From Bacteroidales bacterium (GTDB lineage Bacteria > Bacteroidota > Bacteroidia > Bacteroidales > GCA-2748055): 64,000 nt of DNA. The position numbers and the translations under genes are program-made. Location: contig JARGFM010000004.1 of assembly GCA_029210725.1 (NCBI GenBank), positions 62,001-126,000 on the forward strand, in the 5' to 3' direction. Below are positions 25,495 to 36,037 of the stretch, piece after piece; position 1 is the stretch's first letter; each line of letters begins with the position of its first letter. Below the pieces are notes generated by a model. The model saw only the letters and a list, made by a program, of their open reading frames with translations. It was not told the origin of the DNA and made no database searches.

Positions 25495-28086
25495 CTATCT
25501 CTTGATATACTTCAGGGTTTCATCCGTATCCGGACCTTCCAGCCGGATGAAATAGAGGCCATCGCCGGCGCCTGAAAGATGGATCGTTCTGGCACCGCCG
25601 GAGGATATAAATGCTTCCTTCAGAATCAATCTGCCATCGGCAGCAAAGACCCTCAGCTCATATTCCCCGGCTGCCGGAAGGTCCATCATGATTAAACCGG
25701 GACCGGGATTCGGATAGATGGTAAGCTCCTCGTTTTCAAGCAAAGACATGCCCACCGGATAACCAATGTATATGCCTTCTTCGCCGATGGTATAATTCAG
25801 TCCGGAAACAATCTGGTTTCCGGCTATGGTAACATCATGGATTTGCAGCATCTCCAGTCCGGTTACCTCCACATGGAGGAGATATTCCCCGTCGGGTACA
25901 TCGCTAAAGCTGAACATCCCGAATTCATCGGTCTCCACATAAGCCACCACCTCACCGGCCAGGGTCGATTTCTTGTTCTTCTTCAGCAATATGACGGATG
26001 ATTTCGGAGATGGACGCGCCCGGGTCCCTTTCAGGGCATCATCCAGGGTTTCTTCCAGGGAAATGGTCCCGGACATGCTGCCCAGGCCCGAACCTGAGGG
26101 ATCCACATCCACCAGTTGTATATGCATGGTATTTGAAGTGTATTTGGGAACAAGATCCTGAAACAGGGCACTTTTCCAGCCGGTCTCATTCCCATAGTAG
26201 GTTGGCAGGGCTCCCGGATACTGTTCCCTGTCCGGCACGGCCAGTAAGGCATAATTCCCGGGATACAGGCCTTCAAACAGATAGCTTCCATCGTCCTTCA
26301 GCCATACCGAATCGACCCGTGGATAGATTCCCCACCAGGTGGATTTCATGGCCTTCACATAACCCGGGTAAACCGGGTTCGCACCGGCATCGGTCACCAC
26401 TCCTCCCAACGTCACATCTGAAGCGAGCTCCAGCAGCCAGCTTGTATAAGCCGATGCCCCGGTGCTTAAACGTGATTCGCCAATAACCAGTTCATTGCTT
26501 GCCTGTAATTTCACAGAGCTGAATACCTCTCCATCGGGCAGGACCTCCAGATCCACTCCATAAAGATCGCTGTATGGCTCAGTCAACAGGCTGGTATTGC
26601 TGTACCAGAGAGGTTTTCCATGGTAATCAAGTCCCACATGAAACAGAAAGCCACCGGCCACCACGGCTGGAGAAACAATCCCGTCCAGATCCTGGGAGGC
26701 GTAGTTATATCCCATGAGCGATACATTTCCGGACCGGTCCACATCAAAGCCGTATATCTTGGCATCATCGGACGATAGCGCATAACCCCAAAGGTCTGAG
26801 CCATCCCATATATCCAGTGCAGCCACATAAATACCGGTTGGGTAGCTCAGGTTCATCGGCACAGCATTCACTGCAAAAACCTGGTTTTTAAAAGGGGCTG
26901 TCAGGTAAAGTATCCGGTTTTTCCAGCTTAAAGCATCGTAATAAATATTGTTATCCAGTACCTCGCTCGCTGTTGATTTTTTCTTTCCTTCCTGCGAAGG
27001 CCCCTGGCTGTCAAAGGGCCTTTTCCAGACAGGGTTTCCTGAGGCATCGATCCGGAACACAAACTGGTTATTGGAGGATGCATCTGCAAAACTGAATTCT
27101 GTCTCCCCCAGTTTGTAATAGCCCGTACTGGTGTTACCGGCCAGAACAAAATCACCTCCCGGCAGGGGAAAAGCCTTGAAAATCCGGGTGGAATAAGCGA
27201 AGCCGTTTATCACACCGTCCAGCACCCACCGGGACTGACCGCTCCAGTCAAGCGATACCGCGAATGTTGCCTTTGTATCGCTATAGGACGGAAGGGATCT
27301 GCCATGAATCAGGGGACTGCTTTCGCTTCCATAGCTTCCCGTAATCAATACCCCGCCGTCATGACCCGGAAAAACCTGGATCCGGTCATAAGAGGGAGAG
27401 GTCCCCGACTGATCCAGATCGAAGCCCGCCTGGTAAACCCATTCAAGATCCAGGCTGTGGTCATACTTGATCAGATAGAAGTAGCTGTTAGGCGTTTCCA
27501 GATTTTTGGCCATAGTCCCGAAACCCCTGTGTTCCACGGGCATACTGGCCTTCCCATATACATATATGGAACCGTCTTCGGGATCCATAACCGCCTCGGA
27601 GTTCATAAATTGATTGTCCGTCAGGGCCCAGATATTGATGATCCTCACCAGCTGGCAATCCGGATCGTAGCTGGCCAGAAACTCCACTTCGCTGGCACTG
27701 GGAATGGGAATGATGGTTCCGCTGGCATCCACCTCCAGATCCGCACTTGCCATCAGGGTGAACCCGCCCTGGTATGACCCGGCATAGACCGGAGTATTGG
27801 TTCCCTTCACGTAATTGGATTTCAGGGGTGTTCCCTCCTTGTCGTACTTGATAAAGTAGATGGTTTGGGCATCGGGATTAACCGCCTCACCCAACAGGGG
27901 ATGGTCCGAGCTTGTATACGAAGCCCCCGACACCCTGTAAAAACTTCCGGCATCAGCCTCAAGCAGGTAGGCATCCTGGGGATAGACGCCCAGGCGCACC
28001 ACATCATGGGTTCCGAGAACAAGCTGTTGAGCGGCCACAGAGCCGGCCAGCAATAAAATCAGGGCTGTAAATAGATCTTTTTTCAT
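25495..28086 (-). CDS. secreted protein with type IX secretion C-terminal sorting domain
   Basis: An 863-residue exported protein of unknown job. Signal peptide (MKKDLFTALILLLAGSVAAQ), then long Trp/Tyr/Gly-rich segments without a recognised catalytic domain. At about 565-640 and 665-760 it has two stretches like carnitine/SdrD B-type or carboxypeptidase-regulatory Ig folds (DDGSYLFEGLYPGNYALLAVPD; DEFGMFSFSDVPDGEYLLHVEV). The last 80 residues are a T9SS sorting domain: LTIYPNPGPGLIMMDL, YELRVFAADGRLI, GDGLYFIRLEG. It follows the propeller-phosphatase gene by 12 bases on the same strand, so both are probably one transcript. Confidence 0.8.
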   Translation of the reverse strand: MKKDLFTALILLLAGSVAAQQLVLGTHDVVRLGVYPQDAYLLEADAGSFYRVSGASYTSSDHPLLGEAVNPDAQTIYFIKYDKEGTPLKSNYVKGTNTPVYAGSYQGGFTLMASADLEVDASGTIIPIPSASEVEFLASYDPDCQLVRIINIWALTDNQFMNSEAVMDPEDGSIYVYGKASMPVEHRGFGTMAKNLETPNSYFYLIKYDHSLDLEWVYQAGFDLDQSGTSPSYDRIQVFPGHDGGVLITGSYGSESSPLIHGRSLPSYSDTKATFAVSLDWSGQSRWVLDGVINGFAYSTRIFKAFPLPGGDFVLAGNTSTGYYKLGETEFSFADASSNNQFVFRIDASGNPVWKRPFDSQGPSQEGKKKSTASEVLDNNIYYDALSWKNRILYLTAPFKNQVFAVNAVPMNLSYPTGIYVAALDIWDGSDLWGYALSSDDAKIYGFDVDRSGNVSLMGYNYASQDLDGIVSPAVVAGGFLFHVGLDYHGKPLWYSNTSLLTEPYSDLYGVDLEVLPDGEVFSSVKLQASNELVIGESRLSTGASAYTSWLLELASDVTLGGVVTDAGANPVYPGYVKAMKSTWWGIYPRVDSVWLKDDGSYLFEGLYPGNYALLAVPDREQYPGALPTYYGNETGWKSALFQDLVPKYTSNTMHIQLVDVDPSGSGLGSMSGTISLEETLDDALKGTRARPSPKSSVILLKKNKKSTLAGEVVAYVETDEFGMFSFSDVPDGEYLLHVEVTGLEMLQIHDVTIAGNQIVSGLNYTIGEEGIYIGYPVGMSLLENEELTIYPNPGPGLIMMDLPAAGEYELRVFAADGRLILKEAFISSGGARTIHLSGAGDGLYFIRLEGPDTDETLKYIKR

Positions 28087-28098
28087 GGTAGACAGAGT

Positions 28099-31000
28099 TT
28101 AATTCTTCAAATAACGGATGCCTATGACCAGAATATCATCCACCTGAGGCTCCTCACCCATCCAGTTCCTCAGCTCATTTTCCAGCGTACCGGCCTGTTT
28201 CCTGACCACCTCGCTGCTGATCCTGATCAGCAGATTTTTAAAAGGTCTGGCTTTATACTTACCCACTTTCTCTCCTCCGAACTGGTCGGGAAATCCATCG
28301 GAATAGAGATAGATCATATCTCTGTCCTCCAGCTGCACCCGGTGGTTGGTAAATGATCTTTCTTCCACAATATGTTTTCCAACGGGCATATTATCCCCCT
28401 TATATTCAATTAGTTCTCCTTTGCGGATCAGGATCATGGGATTATAGGCCCCGGCAAATTCAAGCATATCCAGCTGCGGGTCGATCACCACCAGGGCCAG
28501 GTCCATTCCGTCCTTGGCCTGTTCCGCTTCATCCTTGTGGGACATAGCCCGGATTATATTGCTTCGCAGGCGGTTCAGGATTTCCGAAGCCTTCAGGACC
28601 CCCTCATGATTCACAATCTCATTGAGAAAGGTCAGTCCCAGCAGGCTCATAAAAGCACCGGGAACCCCGTGACCCGTGCAGTCGGCCGCACACACCACAA
28701 TCAGCTCCTCTTTCTTTTCCACCCAGTAAAAATCCCCACTTACGATATCCCTGGGCTTAAAGAAGATAAAATGCTCCGGCAGGACTTTCTCCAGGGTTCT
28801 TTTTCCGGGAAGCACGGCGTGCTGTATTCTCCTGGCATACTGGATGCTGGAAGTAATCTCCGTGTTCTTCTCCTCAATTTCAATCTTTTGAGCCTCTATT
28901 TCCCTGGTCCGTCCCTTAACTTTTGCTTCCAGTATCCGTTTCTCTCTGATCAACTGCCGCTCCCTGTATTTGAAGGTGCCGTATATCAGGGCCAGACCGG
29001 TGAGCACCTCCAGAAAGATGAACCAGAAGGTTTTCCAGAGGGGAGGCTTAATGGTGAATGCAAAACTGGCCTCCTGTTCGACCTCCACTCCATCCAGGTT
29101 AAATGCCTTTACCCTGAACATATAATGCCCGTTGGGAAGCCTCATATAGGGAGCGGTCCGTTCGTTCCCCGGAAGCGACCAATCCTCGTCAAATCCTTCC
29201 AGGAACCACGAGAAACTGTTCCTGGAAGGATTGAGCGTATGAATCCCGGTAAAATTGAACTCCAGGGAATTTTTGCTGTAGGGAAAGGTCATCTCTCCGG
29301 GAAAGACCCCGCTGATGTCCGAAGCTCCTTCGGGTGATCCCCTGCAAATAATTCCATCCACCACCGGGGGATAGAGAACCAGCTCCGGTGGATTTGGGTC
29401 CCTGATATCATAGCGGGGATCGTAGTGAACCAGTCCCTCCACCGTACCAATCCACAACTCACCCCCCTCCCCTTTGGATATGGCTCTTTCATAGGTTTCC
29501 AGGGGGTAGAAACCCTCATCATCCCCATAGAGGGAGAATTCACCGGTCTCCATATGGAGTACATTGATGCCCAGGTTGGTCCCGATCCAGAGTGAAACAC
29601 TATCCCTGAACTCCACAAAATAAGTAGAGTTAGAGACCATCCCATCGGTCGTATTGAAATTTTCCACAGCCTCCGGCAAACTCAGGTCAATCCTGGTGAT
29701 CCCCCGGCTCTTCGTAGCCACCCAGAGATTATTCTTTGTATCACAGGCCACATCCAGGCACACCGCGGAAGCCAGACCATCCTCTTCGGTATAGTTCCTG
29801 ATATGCTGCCCGGACCGGTCAAAGAGTGAGAGACCGCCTTCCGTGGCGCAGCAGATCAACTGATCCATCTGCAACATGCTGTTTACCTTCAGATTAACCA
29901 GACCATCCTCCAATCCCAGGTGGCGGAATTCGCCCTGATGGAGTATATGGACTCCTGAATCTGTGCCACACCAAAGCTGCTGATCGTTTGTATAGAGCAA
30001 ACTGTTGATGGTGGCCTTAAGGCCGGCCTCCCGGATGGAACTACCATTGTACATGAACAATTCGAAACCTGTTCCGATATACACATTCCGCTGCCCGTCC
30101 TCCGCAAAACAGAGCGGATGGTAATCCTCGGGGTAACCCTCTTCGGCTCCGAAGGTTTTCAACTCATCACCCCGGATGCTCACTAAATTGCCATGCGCCC
30201 CCAGCCAGATTCTTCCCTGAGAATCATAATAAACGGCCTGAATGGAGTTGGCCGGCAATCCAAAGTCCAGGTCATATACCTCAAAAATGGCCCTGCCATA
30301 CTTGGAAACACCTCCCATGGTCCCGATCCAGATACTCCCGAACCTGTCCTCGAAAATAGTATTCACATTGTTGTGCACCAGGTTATTTGCGATGTTAAAA
30401 TGTTTCAGGTACTGGTCATCCAGCATCCATACTCCGTCATCAAATCCTGCAATCCAGATTCGTCCACGGCTGTCTTCCACCAGCTCTCTGGCAATCGGAT
30501 CATAACTGCCCCGGGGCCGGATATGGTTAAACCTTTCGTTTTCATAAATAAACAGTCCCTCCGCGTAGGTTCCGCACCAGATCCTTCCCTGGCTGTCGCG
30601 GAGCATGCTCAGTACGATCTCATCGGCCAGTCCGTCTTCCGTTCCCAGCCTTCTCTCCTTCCCCTCTTCCATCACCAGGATGCCTGATCCCTGAGTGGCA
30701 TACCATATCTCTCCCGGATCCGCCTCAATGATATCGCGAACAATCTGCTCCTGAGGCAGTTTCACAAAAGTGTAAGGATCCTTGAAAATGGTAATTCCCG
30801 GGCTGAAGTAAGTAGCCAGGTGAACCCATCCCCGGGAGTCCACAAAGGCTTTCTGAACATTGTTGTCTGTCAGCGCATCCTTTTTGGAGTAAGAAAGAAT
30901 GGTATCCGGAGTAATCACCGATATCCCGTAGGCGGTCCATATCCAGATATTACCGGCCAGGTCCTCGATCATTCCATCGACCCGGTCATCGATCAGTCCC

Positions 31001-31371
31001 TTATCTTTGGTAATCTGTTTAAAACTCTCTCCATCATAGATCCCGATTCCTCCCTGGGTTCCAAACCAGATCCTCCCGCTTTGGTCCACCAGGATACAGT
31101 TTACTTCATCATCTGGCAATCCGTGGGAGAAATTGAAATGCTCGAAGGTGTAGCCGTCGTAGCGGGCCACCCCCACCTGCGTGGAAAACCAGATATATCC
31201 TTTTGGATCCTGGTCAATATCACTTACCGTATTCTGGGGCAATCCGGTCTTCAGGGTATGGTTCTCGAGGGCATATTTCTGAGCCTGAAGCCCGGAATAA
31301 GGAAGCAATGCCAACAGCATGCAGCTTAGCCCCAGGTATAGGGTAAACGCGAATCTTTTTCTAACTTGCAT
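28099..31371 (-). CDS. beta-propeller sensor fused to a SpoIIE/PP2C-type serine phosphatase
   Basis: A 1090-residue membrane protein. After a signal segment (FTLYLGLSCMLLALL) come about twelve repeats with the pattern DSxGRIWxGT, forming two periplasmic seven-bladed propellers as in Bacteroidota hybrid two-component sensors, then a Y_Y_Y domain (LEFNFTGIHTLNPSRNSFSWFLEG). One transmembrane helix (FWFIFLEVLTGLALIYG) and a coiled coil (EIEAQKIEIEEKNTEI) lead to a SpoIIE phosphatase with metal-binding VSGDFYW and CAADCTGHGVPGAFMS. There is no histidine kinase. It would dephosphorylate a Ser/Thr target in response to an outside signal. Start ATG at 31371; the next gene starts 25 bases away in the opposite direction. 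Confidence 0.88.
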   Translation of the reverse strand: MQVRKRFAFTLYLGLSCMLLALLPYSGLQAQKYALENHTLKTGLPQNTVSDIDQDPKGYIWFSTQVGVARYDGYTFEHFNFSHGLPDDEVNCILVDQSGRIWFGTQGGIGIYDGESFKQITKDKGLIDDRVDGMIEDLAGNIWIWTAYGISVITPDTILSYSKKDALTDNNVQKAFVDSRGWVHLATYFSPGITIFKDPYTFVKLPQEQIVRDIIEADPGEIWYATQGSGILVMEEGKERRLGTEDGLADEIVLSMLRDSQGRIWCGTYAEGLFIYENERFNHIRPRGSYDPIARELVEDSRGRIWIAGFDDGVWMLDDQYLKHFNIANNLVHNNVNTIFEDRFGSIWIGTMGGVSKYGRAIFEVYDLDFGLPANSIQAVYYDSQGRIWLGAHGNLVSIRGDELKTFGAEEGYPEDYHPLCFAEDGQRNVYIGTGFELFMYNGSSIREAGLKATINSLLYTNDQQLWCGTDSGVHILHQGEFRHLGLEDGLVNLKVNSMLQMDQLICCATEGGLSLFDRSGQHIRNYTEEDGLASAVCLDVACDTKNNLWVATKSRGITRIDLSLPEAVENFNTTDGMVSNSTYFVEFRDSVSLWIGTNLGINVLHMETGEFSLYGDDEGFYPLETYERAISKGEGGELWIGTVEGLVHYDPRYDIRDPNPPELVLYPPVVDGIICRGSPEGASDISGVFPGEMTFPYSKNSLEFNFTGIHTLNPSRNSFSWFLEGFDEDWSLPGNERTAPYMRLPNGHYMFRVKAFNLDGVEVEQEASFAFTIKPPLWKTFWFIFLEVLTGLALIYGTFKYRERQLIREKRILEAKVKGRTREIEAQKIEIEEKNTEITSSIQYARRIQHAVLPGKRTLEKVLPEHFIFFKPRDIVSGDFYWVEKKEELIVVCAADCTGHGVPGAFMSLLGLTFLNEIVNHEGVLKASEILNRLRSNIIRAMSHKDEAEQAKDGMDLALVVIDPQLDMLEFAGAYNPMILIRKGELIEYKGDNMPVGKHIVEERSFTNHRVQLEDRDMIYLYSDGFPDQFGGEKVGKYKARPFKNLLIRISSEVVRKQAGTLENELRNWMGEEPQVDDILVIGIRYLKN

Positions 31372-31396
31372 CGCCAATCTCTTATTCCGAAAATTT

Positions 31397-32872
31397 ATGA
31401 AAAAATATCTATCACTTCTCATTTACTTATTAATAGCGTCCTCCTGCACCCATCCGGGGGGAAGAACCTGGATGATTCCTGTAAACATCGATCCTTCCGA
31501 TCTGGATTATACGCCATCGCTTATGGAAAGTTTCGAGGAAAGACGGGCGCAGTTGCTTGATTCTTTGAATGGTGACTATATCATCCTGAGATCGGCAGAC
31601 CAGGGTAGTTCGAACCGCCACGAATTCAGGCCCAACAACTACTTTTACTACCTGACCGGCTATGCAGCACGGGGCTCTTATGCCGTGCTGAGTGCGGACT
31701 CCGGTCTGTCCTACACCCTGTCGGTACCTCCGCAAAGCGTCCGTACCCTGATTTATGAGGGAGAAGAGCTTGAAGAAGAGGAACTCCGGGAGCGCTTCGG
31801 TCCCGACAGGACCCTCTCTTACGGGGAGATGAGAGCACTGATTGACAGTATTGTGCAGACAGGAGCCAGCCTCTATATGGACCGTTCCGACCGCACCTTT
31901 CTGGCAGACCTGCAGAGGATGGCAGGAGAAAACGGAAATCCGGATTTCAGGCATATTGGTGAGCTGGCCGATGAGCTCCGGGTGATTAAGGAGCCCCTGG
32001 AGGTGGAATTCCTGCAGAAGGCCTGCAATATTACTGCCAGGGCACTGACCAGGGTGATGAAGGAATGCCGACCGGACAGGTATGAATTTGAGATGGAGGC
32101 GGTGATCGAAGGAACCTTCCTGGAATATGGATCCTCCATGCCCGGCTTCAGTTCCATTGTGGGCTCGGGTCCCAATGCCACCATCCTGCACTACGAACCG
32201 AATACCCGGCTTATGAAGGACGGGGACCTCCTGTTAATGGACATAGGGGCCGAATATGGTTATTATACGGCCGATATTACGCGCACCATTCCTGTAAACG
32301 GAAAATTCTCACAAGAGCAGCGCACCATCTATCAGCTGGTCCTGGATGCCCAGCTGGCCGCCATCGAAAAGATGAAACCAGGTTCCATGCTCATGGACGG
32401 ACACATGGCCGCCAAGGAGGTGATTGTAGAGGGACTGACACAGCTGGGCCTGATTACCGATCCGGACTCCCCCTGGCAGATTAAATTCTACATCCTCTAT
32501 CCCTCTTCCCACTACCTGGGCCTGGATGTTCACGACGTGGGAGATATGCAGGGAAGCTTTTCACAATTTATGGAGCAGACTCCGCAGGAATCGCAGGAGA
32601 GCCGTTTGCTGGAGCCCGGAATGGTGCTCACCATCGAGCCCGGGCTCTATTTCCGGGAGAAGGGTCTGGAGCAGCTGCATGAGATCTTTGGAGAGGAAGC
32701 GGACAGCACTGAACTGGAGCAGTTTATAGAAAAAGTGGGACCCGTCTACGAACAATACAAGAATATCGGGGTTCGTATAGAGGACGATATCCTGATCACC
32801 ACCGGGGGCAACATTAACCTCTCCAGGTACGCTCCCAAAGAAATGGAAGATATTGAACAGATAATGAGATAA
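31397..32872 (+). CDS. lipoprotein Xaa-Pro aminopeptidase (M24B)
   Basis: Metallopeptidase of 491 residues removing N-terminal residues before proline. The start at 31397 gives a lipoprotein signal with lipobox IASSC (Cys17), so the enzyme is anchored in an envelope membrane. The N-terminal AMP_N domain ([18 protein letters not shown]) is followed by the pita-bread domain with all metal ligands in place: [17 protein letters not shown] (two Asp), GLDVHDVGD (His), TIEPGLYF (Glu) and [11 protein letters not shown] (Glu). A longer reading from 31319 would overlap the divergent phosphatase gene and lose the lipobox position. Confidence 0.9.
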   Translation: MKKYLSLLIYLLIASSCTHPGGRTWMIPVNIDPSDLDYTPSLMESFEERRAQLLDSLNGDYIILRSADQGSSNRHEFRPNNYFYYLTGYAARGSYAVLSADSGLSYTLSVPPQSVRTLIYEGEELEEEELRERFGPDRTLSYGEMRALIDSIVQTGASLYMDRSDRTFLADLQRMAGENGNPDFRHIGELADELRVIKEPLEVEFLQKACNITARALTRVMKECRPDRYEFEMEAVIEGTFLEYGSSMPGFSSIVGSGPNATILHYEPNTRLMKDGDLLLMDIGAEYGYYTADITRTIPVNGKFSQEQRTIYQLVLDAQLAAIEKMKPGSMLMDGHMAAKEVIVEGLTQLGLITDPDSPWQIKFYILYPSSHYLGLDVHDVGDMQGSFSQFMEQTPQESQESRLLEPGMVLTIEPGLYFREKGLEQLHEIFGEEADSTELEQFIEKVGPVYEQYKNIGVRIEDDILITTGGNINLSRYAPKEMEDIEQIMR

Positions 32873-32889
32873 TAATTAAACTGAAAATC

Positions 32890-33324
32890 ATGAGTAAAGC
32901 AGAGATCCACACCCAAAAGGGGATTATGAAGGTGGAATTTTATGACCAGGATGCCCCTGGTACGGTGGAAAACTTTATTAAACTGTCCAAAGAGGGTTTT
33001 TATGACGGCCTGACCTTTCACCGGGTAATACCCGATTTTGTCATCCAGGGAGGCTGTCCCGACGGGAATGGAATGGGTGGACCCGGCTACAGCATCAAGT
33101 GTGAACTGGATGGCGGAAATCAATACCATAATCGCGGTGTGCTCTCGATGGCTCATGCAGGAAAAGATACAGGAGGATCCCAGTTTTTCATCTGCCACTC
33201 CCGCAATAATACCTCGCATCTGGACCGGGTGCATACCTGCTTTGGTAAAGTATTTGAGGGCCTGGAAGTGATTGACGATATCCGCCAGGGCGATAAGATC
33301 GAAAAAATCGTCGTCGGAGAGTAG
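32890..33324 (+). CDS. cyclophilin-type peptidyl-prolyl isomerase
   Basis: A 144-residue cytoplasmic cyclophilin without signal peptide. The core motifs are [16 protein letters not shown] (catalytic Arg), [10 protein letters not shown] and [20 protein letters not shown]. It is short because it lacks extensions outside the barrel, as is common in bacteria. It begins 17 bases after the aminopeptidase, a plausible pairing of two proline-acting enzymes, although one is secreted and the other is not. It converges on hisIE. Confidence 0.93.
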   Translation: MSKAEIHTQKGIMKVEFYDQDAPGTVENFIKLSKEGFYDGLTFHRVIPDFVIQGGCPDGNGMGGPGYSIKCELDGGNQYHNRGVLSMAHAGKDTGGSQFFICHSRNNTSHLDRVHTCFGKVFEGLEVIDDIRQGDKIEKIVVGE

Positions 33325-33356
33325 TTTGCCCGTGCGAAAAGTAACAGGATAAATCT

Positions 33357-33959
33357 TTACCGTTGTCTCTGTTCCAGGACGGAGACCACCTCCCGGATAT
33401 CCTTTCCCTTTGCGGATAACAGTACCAGCAGATGATACAGCAGGTCGGCTGCCTCATTGAGGAAGAGCTCATCGTTGCTGTCTTTGGATTCAATTAACAG
33501 TTCAACGGCCTCCTCTCCCACCTTCCGGGCGATCCGGTTGATCCCGTCCCGGAACAGGGAGGTGGTGTAAGAACCTGCGGGCATCTCCGCTTTGCGCTTA
33601 TGGATCAGTTGCTGGAGCTCCTGGATAAAAGCCATTTTATTCCTGTCCGGGGTGGCTTTGTTCTGCTCATCAAAGCAGGTGTCATTTCCGGTATGGCAGA
33701 CCGGTCCGGCCGGGTTGGCCTTAATCAACAAGGTGTCCCTATCGCAGTCTTCCAGGATTTCCACAACATGCAGGAAATTCCCGCTCTCCTCCCCTTTGGT
33801 CCAAAGCCTGTTTTTCGTACGGCTGAAAAAGGTAACCTTCCCCTCCTGCCTGGTCTTTTCCAGGGCTTCGGGGTTCATAAAACCTAGCATTAACACAATA
33901 TCTGTTTCGGCATCCTGTATAATGGCTGGCACGATCCCATTTAGTTTCTGAAAGTCCAT
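33357..33959 (-). CDS. hisIE: bifunctional phosphoribosyl-AMP cyclohydrolase / phosphoribosyl-ATP pyrophosphatase
   Basis: Steps 2 and 3 of histidine synthesis in one 200-residue protein. The HisI part (1-105) has VLMLGFMNPEAL, FSRTKNRLWTKGEESGN and the metal-binding CDRDTLL and GPVCHTGNDTCF. The HisE part (about 115-200) has SYTTSLFRDGINRIARKVGEEAVELLIESK, an all-alpha pyrophosphatase. Last gene of the his operon, one base after hisF. Confidence 0.96.
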   Translation of the reverse strand: MDFQKLNGIVPAIIQDAETDIVLMLGFMNPEALEKTRQEGKVTFFSRTKNRLWTKGEESGNFLHVVEILEDCDRDTLLIKANPAGPVCHTGNDTCFDEQNKATPDRNKMAFIQELQQLIHKRKAEMPAGSYTTSLFRDGINRIARKVGEEAVELLIESKDSNDELFLNEAADLLYHLLVLLSAKGKDIREVVSVLEQRQR

Positions 33960-33960
33960 A

Positions 33961-34713
33961 TTATCTGATTGTTATATGATTTTTCTTTAAGTACTCCTTC
34001 AATTCAGGAACAGGAATCTCATTGTAGTGGAAAATGGATGCTGCCAGAGCAGCATCGGCTTTGCCCTGTTCAAACACCTCCACAAAATGTTCCCTTTTTC
34101 CGGCTCCTCCTGAAGCAATCACCGGAATGGTCAGCTGCTCCGACAACTCCCTCAAAGCTTCGCACGCAAAACCATTCTTGGTCCCATCGTGATTCATGGA
34201 AGTAAACAGGATCTCCCCTGCGCCACGCTCCTGTACCTCCCTGGCCCAGCTAAAGAGCTCCCTGCCGGTGGGGATCCTCCCACCGTTGATAAAGACGGTC
34301 CAGCGCTCCTCCTTCCAGCGGGCATCGATGGCCACCACCACAAACTGGTTTCCGAAACCTTTGGCTATACGGTCGACCAGTCCGGGATCCCGCACAGCCG
34401 ATGAATTAATACTTACCTTATCGGCTCCTGCCGACAGCAGCAGTTCTGCATCTCCCACCTGGTCGATGCCGCCCCCCACGGTAAAGGGGATATTCAGCTC
34501 CTCCGAGATACGCCTCACCAGATCGGCAAAGAGTTTTCGCCCCTCGTGGGTGGCCGTGATATCCAGATAGACCAGCTCATCGGCGCCATCGCGGGCATAC
34601 CTGGCCCCCAGTTCCACGGGATCACCCACATCCACCACATTTTCGAAGTTGATCCCCTTTACGGTCTTCCCGTTTCGGATATCCAGGCAGGGTATGATCC
34701 TTTTAGCCAGCAT
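33961..34713 (-). CDS. hisF: imidazole glycerol phosphate synthase, cyclase subunit
   Basis: TIM-barrel cyclase of 250 residues making imidazole glycerol phosphate and AICAR from PRFAR with ammonia from HisH. It opens [20 protein letters not shown], with the catalytic Asp in CLDI and the later Asp in [13 protein letters not shown]; the phosphate loops VGGGI and [11 protein letters not shown] are present. One base separates it from hisA and one from hisIE. Confidence 0.97.
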   Translation of the reverse strand: MLAKRIIPCLDIRNGKTVKGINFENVVDVGDPVELGARYARDGADELVYLDITATHEGRKLFADLVRRISEELNIPFTVGGGIDQVGDAELLLSAGADKVSINSSAVRDPGLVDRIAKGFGNQFVVVAIDARWKEERWTVFINGGRIPTGRELFSWAREVQERGAGEILFTSMNHDGTKNGFACEALRELSEQLTIPVIASGGAGKREHFVEVFEQGKADAALAASIFHYNEIPVPELKEYLKKNHITIR

Positions 34714-34714
34714 G

Positions 34715-35443
34715 TCAGCGTTGATTTAAAATATAAGTTTCAAGAGTTTTCAAGGGGATTTTTCCCTCATAGATCGCCTTACCGACAATGGCCCCGTCGA
34801 TTCCCTCTTTCTCCAGGAGCTCCAGATCGTCCATCCCGCTAATCCCGCCACTGGCCACCAGGTGCAGCTCCCCGTCGCTGGCTTTAAGCTCCTTATAAAT
34901 CTCCAGCGAAGGTCCCTCCAGCATTCCGTCCCTTTCAATATCGGTACAGATAACCTTTTTAATTCCTTCGGAACGATAAGCGGCAATAAACGCCCCCAGT
35001 TCGAGAGAAGTGTCTTCGTTCCATCCTGAAACCGCCAGCTTACCTTCCCTGAAATCGGCCCCCAGGATAATCCTGTCTGCCCCGTAGCGCTCCAGCCATC
35101 CAAGAAAGAGATCCCGCTCCCTGACAGCTACGCTTCCCCCGGTTATCATGTGGGCGCCCGAGTCAAATACGATCTTCAGATCCTTATCGCTCCGTATTCC
35201 CCCGCCCGCGTCGATCACCAGGGATGTCCGGGAAGCGATCCTCTCGAGGATCCGGTAGTTCACCACCCTGTTTTCCCTGGCCCCGTCCAGATCTACCAGG
35301 TGCAGTCTCCTGATCCCGTGATCCTCGAACAGCAGGGCCATTTCAAAGGGATCGCCATACTCCTTTTTCCGCCCGTAGTCGCCCCTGGTAAGACGGACAC
35401 AACGCCCTTCAATAATATCTATGGCTGGTATAATCTCCATCAT
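34715..35443 (-). CDS. hisA: ProFAR isomerase
   Basis: TIM-barrel isomerase of 242 residues acting on 5'-ProFAR, step 4 of the pathway. The start [20 protein letters not shown] contains the catalytic Asp; [15 protein letters not shown] carries the second one, and [11 protein letters not shown] the phosphate loop. It overlaps hisH by four bases (ATGA). Confidence 0.96.
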   Translation of the reverse strand: MMEIIPAIDIIEGRCVRLTRGDYGRKKEYGDPFEMALLFEDHGIRRLHLVDLDGARENRVVNYRILERIASRTSLVIDAGGGIRSDKDLKIVFDSGAHMITGGSVAVRERDLFLGWLERYGADRIILGADFREGKLAVSGWNEDTSLELGAFIAAYRSEGIKKVICTDIERDGMLEGPSLEIYKELKASDGELHLVASGGISGMDDLELLEKEGIDGAIVGKAIYEGKIPLKTLETYILNQR

Positions 35444-36024
35444 AGTTTCAAAAATTGTTTCAGTATCAACTCTCCCGGATCTCCGCTCTTTTCGGGATGG
35501 AACTGGGTGGCATAAAAATTATCTTTCTGCATGGCGGCACTGAAAGGAACGATATAATCGGTTTTCGCTGCGGTATCTTCACCCACCGGTACATAGTAAG
35601 AATGCACGAAATAAACATAAGCGCCCCGGAGTTCACCGGGAATCAGCTTCCCGTTCACCCAATCGAGGCTGTTCCAGCCCATATGCGGCACTTTTAGTCC
35701 GCCCGAAGGAAAACGCCTCACCGGCGCATCAAAGATGCCAATACAGGACGTATCACCCTCCTCCGACCAGCTGCACATCAGCTGTTGCCCCAGGCAGATT
35801 CCCAGAACCGGACAGCGAAGTTCCTTCAGCAATTTATCCAGCTCCCGCTCCTTCAGGTACTCCATGGTACCGGAGGCCTCGCCCACACCGGGAAAGATCA
35901 CCCTGTCGGCCGAAAGAATCGTTGCAGGGTCGTCCGTAATCTTTGCTTCCACCCCCAATCTTCTGAGGGCATGGTCCACCGAGCGGATATTCCCTGCATT
36001 GTATTTAATAATGGCCAGCTTCAT
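35440..36024 (-). CDS. hisH: imidazole glycerol phosphate synthase, glutamine amidotransferase subunit
   Basis: Class I glutaminase of 194 residues supplying ammonia to HisF. Nucleophile Cys in VLGICLGQQLM; the His and Glu of the triad are in ATQFHPEKSGDPG. Oxyanion region RVIFPGVGEA is clear. It overlaps hisA and starts 13 bases after hisB. Confidence 0.96.
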   Translation of the reverse strand: MKLAIIKYNAGNIRSVDHALRRLGVEAKITDDPATILSADRVIFPGVGEASGTMEYLKERELDKLLKELRCPVLGICLGQQLMCSWSEEGDTSCIGIFDAPVRRFPSGGLKVPHMGWNSLDWVNGKLIPGELRGAYVYFVHSYYVPVGEDTAAKTDYIVPFSAAMQKDNFYATQFHPEKSGDPGELILKQFLKL

Positions 36025-36037
36025 TCAGTGTTGCTTT

